Shown: piece after piece, positions 50,430 to 59,547 of the stretch
How positions within the stretch are numbered: position 1 is the first letter of the stretch
How the letters are laid out: each line of letters opens with the position of its first letter
Assembly: GCF_000204015.1 (NCBI RefSeq)
Contig: NZ_GL883079.1
Span: 568,767-632,766 of the forward strand
Reading direction: 5' to 3'
From: Asticcacaulis biprosthecium C19
GTDB taxonomy: Bacteria; Pseudomonadota; Alphaproteobacteria; Caulobacterales; Caulobacteraceae
Length of the DNA stretch: 64,000 nucleotides
The notes under the pieces: generated by a model
The model's input: only the letters and a program-made list of their open reading frames with translations
The model's database searches: none
Told to the model about the DNA's origin: nothing
Position numbers and translations under genes: made by a program

Positions 50430-51152
50430 ATGGCATTTCTGGCCTCTGCCGTTATGGCACTGTCCCTGTTCCAGACGGCCCCAGTGGCTGATGCCCCTGC
50501 CCCCGCCGAACCGGCGGCGGCGCAAACGCGCGGCAATATCTTCACACGCTGGCTTCCAGGCAAGCGCAAGGAGACGCCAGCCGACGCGGCTGCCACGGCG
50601 GAAACCCCGGAAGCTGACGTCCGTGTTCGCGGGTTCCGCAGTTGGAAACAAATGTTCCCGGACAAGAAACAAAAGCCGCTCAGCGAGTATCACGGCGACA
50701 AGATCAAAAAGCAGCGCTGGTCGTCCGGCCAGTGGATCATCGAGGTACGTCGCGATGGTTTTGCTGACGGGACGCAATGCTACCTCCGCACGCGCGAAAC
50801 CCTGACCAAAAGCCGGATATCCTATGCGGACGGCGTTCTTGGCTTCCGTTTCAAGCACCATGTCGACCCCAACAAGGTTTGGTTTCGCGTTGAAGACCGT
50901 CCTTCCAAGGCCTGGCGCGCGGTGTTCCGCGATCTGCATATGCTGGGGCTGACCGTAAAACCCTACGCCAGCGATTATCGCGACGACACGATCATCCTGA
51001 TTCCCGCCGAAGAAATGGCCGGCGCGCGGGAGATCGCGATCCGCCCCGAGGAAGAGGGTAAACCTGAAAAATTCGATATCGAGGGTTTTGACGAAGCCAT
51101 GGCCGCTTCGAAACGCGTCGGTTGCGAGACCTATGTTCGGGAAGATTTCTAA
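50430..51152 (+). CDS. Hypothetical protein with N-terminal signal-like segment
   Basis: This 240-residue protein starts at ATG 50430 with a hydrophobic N-terminus (MAFLASAVMALSLFQTAPVA) and an Ala/Pro-rich linker. The rest is a basic, Trp-rich domain (RSWKQMFPDKKQKPL, KQRWSSGQWIIEVRRDGFADG) with two Cys (GTQCYLRT, VGCETY). I recognise no family. It may be exported. It is followed by, and apparently overlaps, a damaged DUF2147 gene. Confidence 0.6.
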   Translation: MAFLASAVMALSLFQTAPVADAPAPAEPAAAQTRGNIFTRWLPGKRKETPADAAATAETPEADVRVRGFRSWKQMFPDKKQKPLSEYHGDKIKKQRWSSGQWIIEVRRDGFADGTQCYLRTRETLTKSRISYADGVLGFRFKHHVDPNKVWFRVEDRPSKAWRAVFRDLHMLGLTVKPYASDYRDDTIILIPAEEMAGAREIAIRPEEEGKPEKFDIEGFDEAMAASKRVGCETYVREDF

Positions 51153-51509
51153 GGCTCTCCGGCTGTCGGGCTTGCCCTGCTGCCGGCTCTTGCCGGGGCC
51201 GCTGAGTTGACCGGAACCTGGGAATGCACCAATGGCAAGGCGCGCTTTCGCTTTGAACCGTGCGGTGCGGAAACCTGCGCCATCCTGGTGTGGAAACGAG
51301 CTGACGTCAAAAAAGGAACGGTCGGTCAGACCGTTTTCCGCAAACGGGTACCGTCAGGCGAGCACAGTTGGACCGGCGAAGCCTATGATCCCGAAAGCGG
51401 TCGTGTGTTCAAGGGCACAATCGTGCTCAAGGCCGGCAAGCTTCACACCAAGGGTTGCGCCCTGGCTGGCCTGATCTGCAAGACCGACACCTGGACGTGG
51501 GTAGAGTAG
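51133..51509 (+). pseudogene. DUF2147-family protein, apparent frameshift in the signal peptide
   Basis: The DUF2147 domain is clear (GTWECTNGKARFRFEPCGAE, GCALAGLICKTDTWTW). In frame before it lies GLALLPALAGAAE, a signal-peptide core with a good cleavage site, but no start codon precedes it: the frame is closed by the TAA at 51150-51152. A matching n-region (MFGKISKALRL) exists in another frame from ATG 51133. A one-base change near 51160-51170 would join them. Alternatives are a TTG start at 51207 (cytosolic protein), a real frameshift or a sequence error. Confidence 0.6.
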
Positions 51510-51530
51510 GACGCGGGTAGAGTAGGACGC
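51499..51530 (+). repeat. 16-bp perfect tandem duplication
   Basis: GGGTAGAGTAGGACGC occurs at 51499-51514 and again immediately at 51515-51530. The first copy includes the DUF2147 stop codon. This looks like a recent slippage event. Confidence 0.9.
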
Positions 51531-51537
51531 GGGCGGA

Positions 51538-51888
51538 TTAAACCGCCTTCTCCAGCGCCGCCACCGTATCCGGCCTGAACCCCGTCAGCACCTGATCACC
51601 GATCTCGATGACAGGTCGCTTGATCATCGACGGCTGGGCGACCATCAACTGGACCGCCTTGGCTTCATCGAGATCGGCCTTGGCTTCGGCCGGCAAGTCC
51701 TTGAAGGTCGTGCTGGCCTTGTTCAGCACCTTTTCCCAGCCAGCCTTGGCATTCCATGCCTTCAGTTTGGCGGCGTCGATGCCCGACTGCTTGTAGTCAT
51801 GAAACCTGTAGGCAATACCGCGCTCCTTCAGCCAGTCGAAAGCCTTCTTCATGGTGTCGCAGTTGGGAATGCCGTAGATGGTCAGCAT
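51538..51888 (-). CDS. ArsC/Spx-family reductase (YffB-like)
   Basis: This 116-residue thioredoxin-fold protein has the active-site region YGIPNCDTMKKAF (Cys near the N-terminus) and VIEIGDQVLTGFRP near the C-terminus, matching the ArsC-like YffB group rather than arsenate-reducing ArsC. Such proteins probably reduce thiols with glutathione; their substrate is not known. It is convergent with the DUF2147 remnant. Confidence 0.87.
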   Translation of the reverse strand: MLTIYGIPNCDTMKKAFDWLKERGIAYRFHDYKQSGIDAAKLKAWNAKAGWEKVLNKASTTFKDLPAEAKADLDEAKAVQLMVAQPSMIKRPVIEIGDQVLTGFRPDTVAALEKAV

Positions 51889-51941
51889 GGGTGCTCCTCA
51901 GATCGGGCGGCACCGTTAGCACGACTCCTGCAACCTTCAAA

Positions 51942-52370
51942 TCAACTCGGCAGTTCGCTGGTGCTGCCCCAGAAGCTGACCACCTGGCGCAGAGTCTTGG
52001 CGTACTCTGTCCCGTCGAACGGCTTGACGACGTAGCCATTGGCATGCCGCTCAAAGCATTCACGAATATCGGCCGGCGACTCGGAACTGGTGAACATCAC
52101 CACGGGAATCGATTTGAACTCGGTCGATTCCTTGACGACGTTCAAAAACGCCTTGCCGTCCATACGCGGCATGTTGATGTCCAGCAGAATCAGATCCGGC
52201 GTCTTGCCACCCTCATACTTGCCTTCCTTGTGAAGGCACTCCAGCGCCTGATTGCCGTTATTGGCGACCGTCATCCGCACCGCGGGCACGGCGGTCGTCA
52301 GCGCACGGCGGGTCATCTCGACATCGCCCTCATTGTCTTCGACCAGCAGGATGTCGAGTTGCGGGCGCAT
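51942..52370 (-). CDS. Stand-alone response regulator (Rcp1-like)
   Basis: This 142-residue receiver-only protein has the acidic pocket LLVEDNEGDVEM, phospho-acceptor Asp in DLILLDINMPRMDG, the Thr/Ser switch VVMFTSSES and the Lys in YVVKPFDG. The sequence resembles Rcp1-type regulators, which pair with phytochrome-like kinases. The ATG at 52370 follows GGAG. It lies 5 bp after the kinase gene. Confidence 0.88.
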   Translation of the reverse strand: MRPQLDILLVEDNEGDVEMTRRALTTAVPAVRMTVANNGNQALECLHKEGKYEGGKTPDLILLDINMPRMDGKAFLNVVKESTEFKSIPVVMFTSSESPADIRECFERHANGYVVKPFDGTEYAKTLRQVVSFWGSTSELPS

Positions 52371-52375
52371 GGCAA

Positions 52376-53524
52376 TCAATCTCCGTCGGGCAGGGTGAAG
52401 GTGAACACACTACCCTCCCCCGGACGCGACGTAAAGCTCATGTCACCGCCGCATAGCCGAACAAATTTGCGGCAGGTCGACAGACCGATACCGGTACCGG
52501 GATAGTCGTCTTCGCGGTGGAGCCGCTGAAAGATGGTGAACAGCCGGTTCGAAAGGGCCGGATCGATGCCGATACCATTGTCAGCGACCTCGAAACGCCA
52601 GACATGTGCCTCACGTTTCGCCGTGACGGACACTTCCGGTGGATGGCTGCCGTCCTGGAATTTCAGCGCATTGCCGACAAGGTTCTGCAGAAGCACCCGC
52701 ATCAGGGTCGGGCTGGTCTTCAGAATCGGCAGCCCGTCCGAGGTCACCACGGCCTGTTTGCGGGCAATGGTGTCGTGCAATTCGTGGACGACCTCATCAA
52801 AAATCTCGCGGCAGTTGACGACCTCCAGCGTAACCTCTTCACGGCCGACGCGAGAGAAACTCAGGATATCGCGGATCATCTTCTGCATCCGCACGGCATT
52901 GTCGTGGATATAGCCGAGATAGCGCTTGCTATCTTCGCTCAGCTCATCGCCGGCGAATTCGGTCAGTACCGAGGCGTAGGCGTTCATCATCCGCACCGGC
53001 TCCTGCATGTCGTGCGAACAGACATAGGCAAACCGCTCCAGTTCCTCATTGGACTGACGCAGGGAGGCGTTCAGTTGCAGAATCTGCTCCCGCTGCCGGT
53101 AGAGATCCAGATAGACGCTGACCTTGGATTTGAGGATGTCGGGATTGATTGGCTTGAAGATATAATCCACGGCGCCGATCTGGGCCGCCCGGGTGGCGAA
53201 ATGATCTTCCTTGCTGATCGCAGTGATGAAGATAATCGGCACATTGGCCATGCTGGGGCGGGTCTTCATAAGCTGGGCGGTTTCGAAGCCATCCATCACC
53301 GGCATCTGGACATCCAGCAGGACAATGGCAAATTCGGACTTCAGCACCAGGGTGAGCGCCTTTTCACCGGAATCAGCGGTGATGATTTCGGCGCCCAACG
53401 GCCGCAGAAGGGCCTGGGTGGCCAGCAAATTCTCACGGCGATCGTCGACGATCAGGATGCAGGGCGGCGTTGCGCCAGCCATGCCGGGAGCATATTCGGA
53501 GCGATTCGGAGTCGCGGCGCTCAT
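52376..53524 (-). CDS. REC-histidine kinase
   Basis: This 382-residue cytoplasmic hybrid has an N-terminal receiver domain (LIVDDRRENLLATQ, phospho-Asp in VLLDVQMPVMDG, Lys in FKPINPD), a coiled linker (REQILQLNASLRQSNEELERF) and a HisKA/HATPase core (His in VCSHDMQEPVRMM, N-box LLQNLVGNALKF, DNGIGID, GTGIGLST). The receiver is expected to control the kinase. It forms a pair with the downstream Rcp1-like regulator. No sensor or membrane domain is present. Confidence 0.9.
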   Translation of the reverse strand: MSAATPNRSEYAPGMAGATPPCILIVDDRRENLLATQALLRPLGAEIITADSGEKALTLVLKSEFAIVLLDVQMPVMDGFETAQLMKTRPSMANVPIIFITAISKEDHFATRAAQIGAVDYIFKPINPDILKSKVSVYLDLYRQREQILQLNASLRQSNEELERFAYVCSHDMQEPVRMMNAYASVLTEFAGDELSEDSKRYLGYIHDNAVRMQKMIRDILSFSRVGREEVTLEVVNCREIFDEVVHELHDTIARKQAVVTSDGLPILKTSPTLMRVLLQNLVGNALKFQDGSHPPEVSVTAKREAHVWRFEVADNGIGIDPALSNRLFTIFQRLHREDDYPGTGIGLSTCRKFVRLCGGDMSFTSRPGEGSVFTFTLPDGD

Positions 53525-53748
53525 CGCTGACACTCTGAAGTTGCGGTATATTCAGGCATGTCCGTCTCCGACGATCCAGGCTCCCAGGTCCCTATCCGCC
53601 TAGCGTACACCCTAAAACGGTCGAATTTGCCCGAGAAATCACATTTTGGGTGATGTCGAGGTCTTTATAGTAAACGCAATCGCCGGTGGCTATCAGCAGC
53701 CCCCGACCGGCTCGCATACAAAAAATCCGAATCCCCTCAAAAAGAGCC

Positions 53749-53779
53749 TTGCACCGTCCCTAGGGTCCGGCCCGATAGA
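53749..53779 (+). promoter_or_regulatory. MerR-type promoter with 19-bp spacer
   Basis: TTGCAC (53749-53754), a 19-bp spacer and GATAGA (53774-53779). The spacer contains the perfect palindrome CCCTAGGG (53758-53765). An overlong spacer with a central dyad is the hallmark of promoters twisted open by MerR regulators; this suggests autoregulation of the gene 29 bp downstream. Confidence 0.7.
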
Positions 53780-53807
53780 TGGCGGGGTCTGAAGAAGGAC
53801 TAAACTC

Positions 53808-54596
53808 TTGAACCAAGCTGTTCGTTACCTCAGCCCCGCGGAAACGGCAAAACGTCTCGGCGTTAGCGGCAAGGCCCTGCGCGTCTACGAAACCCGCGGC
53901 CTGGTGCGTCCCGAGCGCACCCTGGCCGGTTGGCGCGTCTATGGCCCTGACCAACTGGCCCGGCTGCAACAGGTCATCGCCCTTAAAGGCTTTGGCCTGT
54001 CGCTGAGCCGTATCGCCGGGCTGTTGTCGGGCCGCACCGCCGACCTGGACACCTTCCTGGCGTTGCACGCAGCCATGTTGCAGCGTCAGAAGGCGGAGGT
54101 GGAACGTGCGCTCTCCCTCGTCACGTCCGCCCGCGAACAGCTGGCCCGGGATGGCAGTCTCTCTTCGGACGACTTGATCCACCTGACCAAAGAGACCCTC
54201 ATGACCAATCCGAATGCCCAAAGCGCCACCTACGACCAGATCGCCGCCAGACACCTGACGCCGGAAGACCAGGACCTTTTAGCCGCCAACGGTTTTGCCG
54301 GGATGGACAAGCCCCACGCCGGCTGGGAAGCCCTGATTGCCGAAGCCGGTGAGTTGATCCAGACCCACGCTACGGATTCGCCCGAAGCCATGGACCTGGC
54401 GCGACGCTGGATGGCCCAGGTGGCGGTCGCCACGGACGGTGATCCGGCCCTTAACCAGAAGGTCCGCGCCGTCGCCCTCGACATGCTCGAACAGCCCGGT
54501 TTTGAGGAAGCATCGCGCACCTCGCATGCCATGATGGACTATATCAGCCAAGCCTATGGCGCAGCGATCGCGGCGGGGATTTGTCCGAAGCCTTAA
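53808..54596 (+). CDS. MerR-family regulator with TipAS ligand domain
   Basis: This 262-residue regulator has an N-terminal winged HTH (LSPAETAKRLGVSGKALRVYETRGLVRP, GWRVYGPDQLARLQ), a dimerisation helix, and a C-terminal TipAS-like domain (about residues 130-262; HLTPEDQDLLAANGFAGMDKPHAGW). TipAS proteins bind thiopeptide-type or other antibiotics and then activate transcription. The start is TTG at 53808, with GAAGGAC upstream. It follows a MerR-type promoter, so it likely controls its own expression. Confidence 0.9.
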   Translation: MNQAVRYLSPAETAKRLGVSGKALRVYETRGLVRPERTLAGWRVYGPDQLARLQQVIALKGFGLSLSRIAGLLSGRTADLDTFLALHAAMLQRQKAEVERALSLVTSAREQLARDGSLSSDDLIHLTKETLMTNPNAQSATYDQIAARHLTPEDQDLLAANGFAGMDKPHAGWEALIAEAGELIQTHATDSPEAMDLARRWMAQVAVATDGDPALNQKVRAVALDMLEQPGFEEASRTSHAMMDYISQAYGAAIAAGICPKP

Positions 54597-54601
54597 AACA
54601 C

Positions 54602-54635
54602 ATCGCCCCTCCCAAACAAGTTCGGGAGGGGCGAT
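54602..54635. terminator. Terminator between MerR regulator and guaA
   Basis: ATCGCCCCTCCC (54602-54613) pairs perfectly with GGGAGGGGCGAT (54624-54635) around a 10-nt loop. It lies between convergent stop codons at 54596 and 54644 and can act on both strands; T-runs are short. Confidence 0.75.
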
Positions 54636-54643
54636 CTGTCATA

Positions 54644-56188
54644 TCATTCCCATTCGATCGTGCCCGGTGGTTTCGACGTCACGTCATAGACCACACGGTT
54701 GACCCCACGCACTTCATTGACGATCCGTGTCGCGCAACGGCCCAGCACCGCCCACGGGAACTCGAAGAAGTCCGCCGTCATGCCATCACTGGACGTCACG
54801 GCCCGCAGCGCCAGCACGTCCTCATAGGTCCGGGCATCGCCCATCACCCCGACCGTCTTGACCGGCAGCAGCACGGCAAAGGCTTGCCAGATCTGGTCGT
54901 ACAGCCCCGCCTTGCGGATCTCGTCGAGATAGATGGCGTCGGCTTCCTGCAAGGTCTTGACCTTTTCCGGCGTCACAGCGCCCGGAATGCGGATGGCCAG
55001 GCCGGGTCCGGGGAAGGGATGACGGCCGACAAACTGTTCCGACAAGCCCAGTTCGCGGCCCAAGGCCCGGACCTCGTCCTTGAACAGTTCCCGCAGGGGC
55101 TCAACCAGTTTCAGCTCCATGTAGTCCGGCAGGCCGCCGACATTGTGGTGCGACTTGATCACCGCCGAAGGTCCGCCCGACGGCGACACGCTTTCGACCA
55201 CGTCGGGATACAGCGTTCCCTGGGCCAGGAACTGAGCGCCGTCGATCTTGGCGGCTTCGGCGTCGAAGACGTCGATAAACAGCTTGCCAATGGTCTTGCG
55301 CTTGGTTTCGGGATCGTCGATCCCGGCCAGGGCGCCGAGGAAAAGCTCTTGCGCTTCAACGTGGATCAGCGGGATGTTGTAGTGATCCCTGAACAATGCC
55401 ACGACCTGCGCGCCCTCTTCCTTGCGCAGCAGGCCGGTATCGACAAATACACAGGTCAGTTGCTCGCCAATGGCCTCGTGGATCAGCACGGCCGCAACGG
55501 ACGAATCAACCCCACCCGACAGACCGCAGATGACCTTGCCGGTTCCGACCTGGGCGCGAATCTTCGCCACCTGTTCATCGCGGAACGACGCCATCGACCA
55601 GTCGCCGGTAAAGCCGGCGATCTCGAACAGGAAGTTGCGGATAATGTCGGTGCCGCGGGCAGTATGGACCACTTCCGGATGGAACTGGACGGCGTAGAAT
55701 TTGCGCTTTTCATCGGCAATTGCCGCATAGGGCGCACCTTCCGACACGGCGATGACCTCGAAACCTTCCGGAATGGCGGTGACGCGGTCGCCGTGGCTCA
55801 TCCACACGGTTTCGTTGTCATTCAGCCCTTTGAAGATCGGCGAGGGCTTGATGATGTCGATGCTGGCGCGACCGAATTCGCGATCGTGGCCGGCCTCGAC
55901 TTTCCCGCCCAGAAGGTCGCACATCAGTTGCTCGCCATAGCAGATGCCGAACACTGGCAAATTCATCGCGAACAGCTTGGCATCGATGGTCGGTCCCTGG
56001 TGGATGACGCTATGGGGCGAACCCGACAGGATGACCGCCTTGGGGCGCAGGCTGTCGATGGCATCGGCCGCCTTGGTGAAGGGATGGATTTCGCAATAGA
56101 CGCCGCATTCGCGCACCCGGCGCGCGATCAACTGCGTGACCTGGGAACCGAAATCGATGATGAGAAGCGCTTCGTGATGAGCGGGCAC
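54644..56188 (-). CDS. guaA: GMP synthase (glutamine-hydrolysing)
   Basis: This 514-residue enzyme converts XMP to GMP. The N-terminal class I glutaminase has GICYGEQL (nucleophile Cys) and QFHPEVVHT (His/Glu). The ATP-pyrophosphatase domain has the P-loop-like [12 protein letters not shown], and the C-terminal dimerisation domain ends in [11 protein letters not shown]. The start is GTG at 56188, immediately after the rsmB stop codon, with AAGGA upstream. It lies in the same gene block as guaB. Confidence 0.98.
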   Translation of the reverse strand: MPAHHEALLIIDFGSQVTQLIARRVRECGVYCEIHPFTKAADAIDSLRPKAVILSGSPHSVIHQGPTIDAKLFAMNLPVFGICYGEQLMCDLLGGKVEAGHDREFGRASIDIIKPSPIFKGLNDNETVWMSHGDRVTAIPEGFEVIAVSEGAPYAAIADEKRKFYAVQFHPEVVHTARGTDIIRNFLFEIAGFTGDWSMASFRDEQVAKIRAQVGTGKVICGLSGGVDSSVAAVLIHEAIGEQLTCVFVDTGLLRKEEGAQVVALFRDHYNIPLIHVEAQELFLGALAGIDDPETKRKTIGKLFIDVFDAEAAKIDGAQFLAQGTLYPDVVESVSPSGGPSAVIKSHHNVGGLPDYMELKLVEPLRELFKDEVRALGRELGLSEQFVGRHPFPGPGLAIRIPGAVTPEKVKTLQEADAIYLDEIRKAGLYDQIWQAFAVLLPVKTVGVMGDARTYEDVLALRAVTSSDGMTADFFEFPWAVLGRCATRIVNEVRGVNRVVYDVTSKPPGTIEWE

Positions 56189-57514
56189 TTAGGACGTCCT
56201 TGTATAGGCGGCAATGAAGAAGCCGTCGGTGGAGGTGGTATGGGGGGTGAGGCGCAGGCGGTGGCCCGCAGAAAGTTCGGTTAGTCGCGCCGTGTTGTCG
56301 ACGAACAGGCTGGCCATCCTGGCCAGGCTGTGGATCGGCAAGGCATCGAAGGCCGGGTTCTGAGCTTCGAACACATCGGCCGTAGCGGCATTTTCGTCAT
56401 CCAGCACCGAGCAGGTGACATAGACCAGCCGCCCGCCGGGCTTCACGCAGCTTGCCGCGCGCGACAGGATATGGGTTTGCAGGCCATGCAGCCGTTCGAC
56501 CTCGGCCTCGTTGAGACGATGGGCTTCTTCCGGGTGGCGACGCCAGGTGCCTGAACCCGAACAGGGCGCATCGACCAGGACCAGATCGGCACCGCGCAGC
56601 AGTTCCAGTTGGGTTTCATCCTCGGGATCGAAGAAATGGACGAAATGTGCCGAGGCGCCTGCGCGCTGAAGCCGCGGCTCGATAGCCCGCAGACGCTTTT
56701 CGACGACGTCGCAGGCATAGATCTCGCCCTTGCCGTCCATCATCTGGGCCAGGGCCAAGGTCTTGCCGCCGCCGCCGGCGCAGAAGTCCACCACCTTAGA
56801 CGCGCCCGGCAACAGACCGGCACCGGCCAAAAATGCGGCCAGTTGCGAACCCTCGTCCTGGATCTCGATCAGCCCCTGCTGATAGGCCGACAGCTTGACC
56901 AGGTTGGGCGGCGGTTCCGACGGCAGGCGAATGCCGAAGCGTGAGAACGGCGTCGGTTGCGGCGAGAGCCCCTCCTCACCCAGAACCTTAAGCATCTCGT
57001 CGCGCGCGGTGCGGGCGCCATTGACCCGCAGGTCGATCGGCGCGCGCGGCGTCATCAGGTCGGTGGCCTCCGCCGCCCAATCGTCCCCGAACTGCTGCTG
57101 AAACCGGCCAACGACGAATTCCGGCAGGCCTGTCTTCACCCAAAGCGGCGCGTCACCATCGGCGGCGGAAATCTGGGATTTTTCCTCGTCGGTCAACGGC
57201 TTCGGGCCATAACCTGCGCCGCTGAACAAGGTTTCGATCTCGTCCAAAGGCGCGCCGTCGATCAGAGCCAGCGACGCCAGGACCAGCGCGCGGCCCTGCC
57301 CTGTCGATTTTTCGGTCTTCTGCATGGCCCATAACAGGCGCGACCGGGCGCGCGTACAGCGATAAACGCGGTCGGCAATCGCACGGCGATCTTTCGAACC
57401 GGCGTAGCGATTGTTCTGCCCCCATTGCTTCAGAACGGCTTCCGCCGTCGCCCGCGTCCCGGACAACTGGTCCAGGATGTCGGCGGCGGCTTGCAGGCGG
57501 GCGGCTGGCGTCAA
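56189..57514 (-). CDS. 16S rRNA m5C967-type methyltransferase (RsmB-like)
   Basis: This 441-residue protein has an N-terminal NusB-like domain (TPAARLQAAADILDQ) and a C-terminal RNA m5C methyltransferase domain: DFCAGGGGKTLALAQMM (SAM), LVLVDAPCSGSGTWRRHPE (PC motif) and LVYVTCSVLDDEN (TC motif with catalytic Cys). I choose TTG at 57514, which overlaps the MAPEG stop (TTGA), as the start; in-frame sequence further upstream is the MAPEG gene read in another frame. Target C967 is inferred from family. Confidence 0.88.
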   Translation of the reverse strand: MTPAARLQAAADILDQLSGTRATAEAVLKQWGQNNRYAGSKDRRAIADRVYRCTRARSRLLWAMQKTEKSTGQGRALVLASLALIDGAPLDEIETLFSGAGYGPKPLTDEEKSQISAADGDAPLWVKTGLPEFVVGRFQQQFGDDWAAEATDLMTPRAPIDLRVNGARTARDEMLKVLGEEGLSPQPTPFSRFGIRLPSEPPPNLVKLSAYQQGLIEIQDEGSQLAAFLAGAGLLPGASKVVDFCAGGGGKTLALAQMMDGKGEIYACDVVEKRLRAIEPRLQRAGASAHFVHFFDPEDETQLELLRGADLVLVDAPCSGSGTWRRHPEEAHRLNEAEVERLHGLQTHILSRAASCVKPGGRLVYVTCSVLDDENAATADVFEAQNPAFDALPIHSLARMASLFVDNTARLTELSAGHRLRLTPHTTSTDGFFIAAYTRTS

Positions 57515-57915
57515 AGGGCTTGTCCGAAAAAGAGCGTGTAGAAGCACATCAGAAGGCCCAGCAGCGAGAAGGCCCAGGCCAAAGACCGTATACCCTTCAC
57601 GCCAAGCGCATAGAGCGGCACATAGGCGACGCGGCCGACCAGGTAGATGTGCGATCCCCAGGTCGAGATCAGGTCCGACTTGGCGGAGAAGTTGAGGCAG
57701 ACGGCGATCACCACAAAGACAACATAGGTTTCCATAAAGTTGGCGAAGGCGCGTTGCAGGCGTCCCGTGATCGCCGGAAGTTCGAACGGCGTGTCGCGCG
57801 GACCGGCATTCCACTTCGGATAGCCCGGCGTGGTAAAGGCCGTCACCGGCGCGGCCAGCAGGGTGATCAAACCGACCAGCCCCGCCCAAACCGCTACCCA
57901 GAGTTCCTGTGTCAT
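57511..57915 (-). CDS. MAPEG-family membrane protein
   Basis: This 134-residue protein has four hydrophobic helices (AVWAGLVGLITLLAAPVTAF, FMETYVVFVVIAVCL, YLVGRVAYVPLYALG, LAWAFSLLGLLMCFYTLFF) and the RLQRAFANFMET and GRVAYVPLY motifs of MAPEG proteins. Mammalian members are glutathione transferases or eicosanoid enzymes; bacterial roles are mostly unknown. It lies 2 bp after guaB and overlaps rsmB by 4 bp. Confidence 0.9.
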   Translation of the reverse strand: MTQELWVAVWAGLVGLITLLAAPVTAFTTPGYPKWNAGPRDTPFELPAITGRLQRAFANFMETYVVFVVIAVCLNFSAKSDLISTWGSHIYLVGRVAYVPLYALGVKGIRSLAWAFSLLGLLMCFYTLFFGQAL

Positions 57916-57917
57916 GT

Positions 57918-59375
57918 CTATTGCCTGTAGTTGGGCGCTTCCCGGGTGATCATCACGTCATGGACATGGCTTTCGCGCAGGCCGGCATTGGTGATACGGA
58001 CGAAGCGCGCCCGCTTCTGGAATTCTTCGATGTTCGGCGCACCGACATAACCCATGGCGGCGCGCAGGCCACCGACCAGTTGGTGCAGCACCGGGGCGAT
58101 CGGCCCCTTGTACGGAACCTGGCCTTCGATACCTTCCGGCACCAGTTTCATCGAATCGCGGACTTCCTTCTGGAAGTAGCGGTCCGCCGAACCCGAGGCC
58201 ATGGCGCCCAGCGAGCCCATGCCGCGGTACGACTTATAGGACCGACCCTGGTACAGGATGACCTCGCCCGGTGCTTCTTCGGTGCCGGCAAACATCGAAC
58301 CCAGCATGGCCGTGGAGGCGCCGGCGGCAATCGCTTTCGCGAGGTCGCCAGAGAACTTGATGCCGCCGTCGGCGATGATCGGCACGCTGGTGCCTTCGGC
58401 AGCGCGGACACTGTCGAGGATGGCGGTCAGTTGCGGCACGCCAACACCGGCAACGATGCGCGTGGTGCAGATGCTGCCCGGGCCGATACCGACCTTGACG
58501 GCGTCGGCGCCGGCGTCGATCAACGAGCGGGTAGCGTCGTAGGTGGCGACATTGCCGGCGACGATCTGGACCTTGTTGGTTTCCTTACGCAGCCGTGTCA
58601 CGGCCTGCGACACCAGACTGGAATGGCCATGGGCGGTATCGATGACCACCACGTCGGCGCCGGCCTCAACCAGGGCCATGGAGCGCTCGAAACCGGCATC
58701 CCCGACGGTCGACGCGCCGCCGACCAGCAGACGGCCGGACGAATCCTTGGCGGCGCTGGGATAGGCCTGGGACTTTTCCATATCCTTGACGGTGATCAGA
58801 CCCACCGAACGATAGGCTTCGTCAACGACGATGATGCGCTCGATGCGGTGGCGCGCCATCAAGTCGCGGGCGCGGGACTGATCGACGCCGTCAGTGACGG
58901 TGATCAGATTTTCCGTCGTCATCAATTCGGCGGCGGTCTTGGAGTTGTCGCTTTCGAAGCGGATGTCACGGTTGGTCAGGATGCCGACCAACCTGTTGGT
59001 TTCACGCTCGACGACGGGAAAACCTGAAATACGACGGCGGGCAATGATGTCGCGGACTTCGCCAAGCTTGGTGTCGGGGTGGATGGTGATCGGGTTGATG
59101 ACCATGCCCGACTCAAAGCGCTTGACCGCGCGGATCTCGTCGGCCTGTTGTTCGTTGGTCAGGTTGCGGTGGACGATGCCCAAACCGCCGGCCTGGGCCA
59201 TGGCGACCGCCAGGGGCGCCTCGGTGACCGTATCCATGGCCGAAGAGACCAGCGGGATGTTCAGGTTCAGCGTGCGGGTGAAGCGGGTCTTCGTTTCGAC
59301 CTGAGTGGGCACGACCTCAGAGGGGCCGGGCTCCAGCAAAACGTCGTCGAAGGTGAGGCCTTCGCGTATATCCAT
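57918..59375 (-). CDS. guaB: Inosine-5'-monophosphate dehydrogenase
   Basis: This 485-residue enzyme oxidises IMP to XMP, the committed step to GMP. It has the (beta/alpha)8 barrel with the catalytic-Cys loop [14 protein letters not shown], two inserted CBS domains (about residues 95-200; [20 protein letters not shown]) and the flap motif [10 protein letters not shown]. The start at ATG 59375 ([17 protein letters not shown]) is the canonical N-terminus. Tight downstream genes make a guaB-MAPEG-rsmB-guaA unit. Confidence 0.98.
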   Translation of the reverse strand: MDIREGLTFDDVLLEPGPSEVVPTQVETKTRFTRTLNLNIPLVSSAMDTVTEAPLAVAMAQAGGLGIVHRNLTNEQQADEIRAVKRFESGMVINPITIHPDTKLGEVRDIIARRRISGFPVVERETNRLVGILTNRDIRFESDNSKTAAELMTTENLITVTDGVDQSRARDLMARHRIERIIVVDEAYRSVGLITVKDMEKSQAYPSAAKDSSGRLLVGGASTVGDAGFERSMALVEAGADVVVIDTAHGHSSLVSQAVTRLRKETNKVQIVAGNVATYDATRSLIDAGADAVKVGIGPGSICTTRIVAGVGVPQLTAILDSVRAAEGTSVPIIADGGIKFSGDLAKAIAAGASTAMLGSMFAGTEEAPGEVILYQGRSYKSYRGMGSLGAMASGSADRYFQKEVRDSMKLVPEGIEGQVPYKGPIAPVLHQLVGGLRAAMGYVGAPNIEEFQKRARFVRITNAGLRESHVHDVMITREAPNYRQ

Positions 59376-59547
59376 AAGGGACTCTCCATTTTGCGGCTTG
59401 TGCATAGGGGAATCCCCGATGGAGGTAAAGGGGCGCGCCAACAAATTATTGTTTCGCTTTACCGCCATCCTGTAACGCGCTGAAAAACCTGGTGGCAAAG
59501 CTGACGACAGGTCGCCGGAATGCTTCAAATTCAGCGTTGGCTCACTT

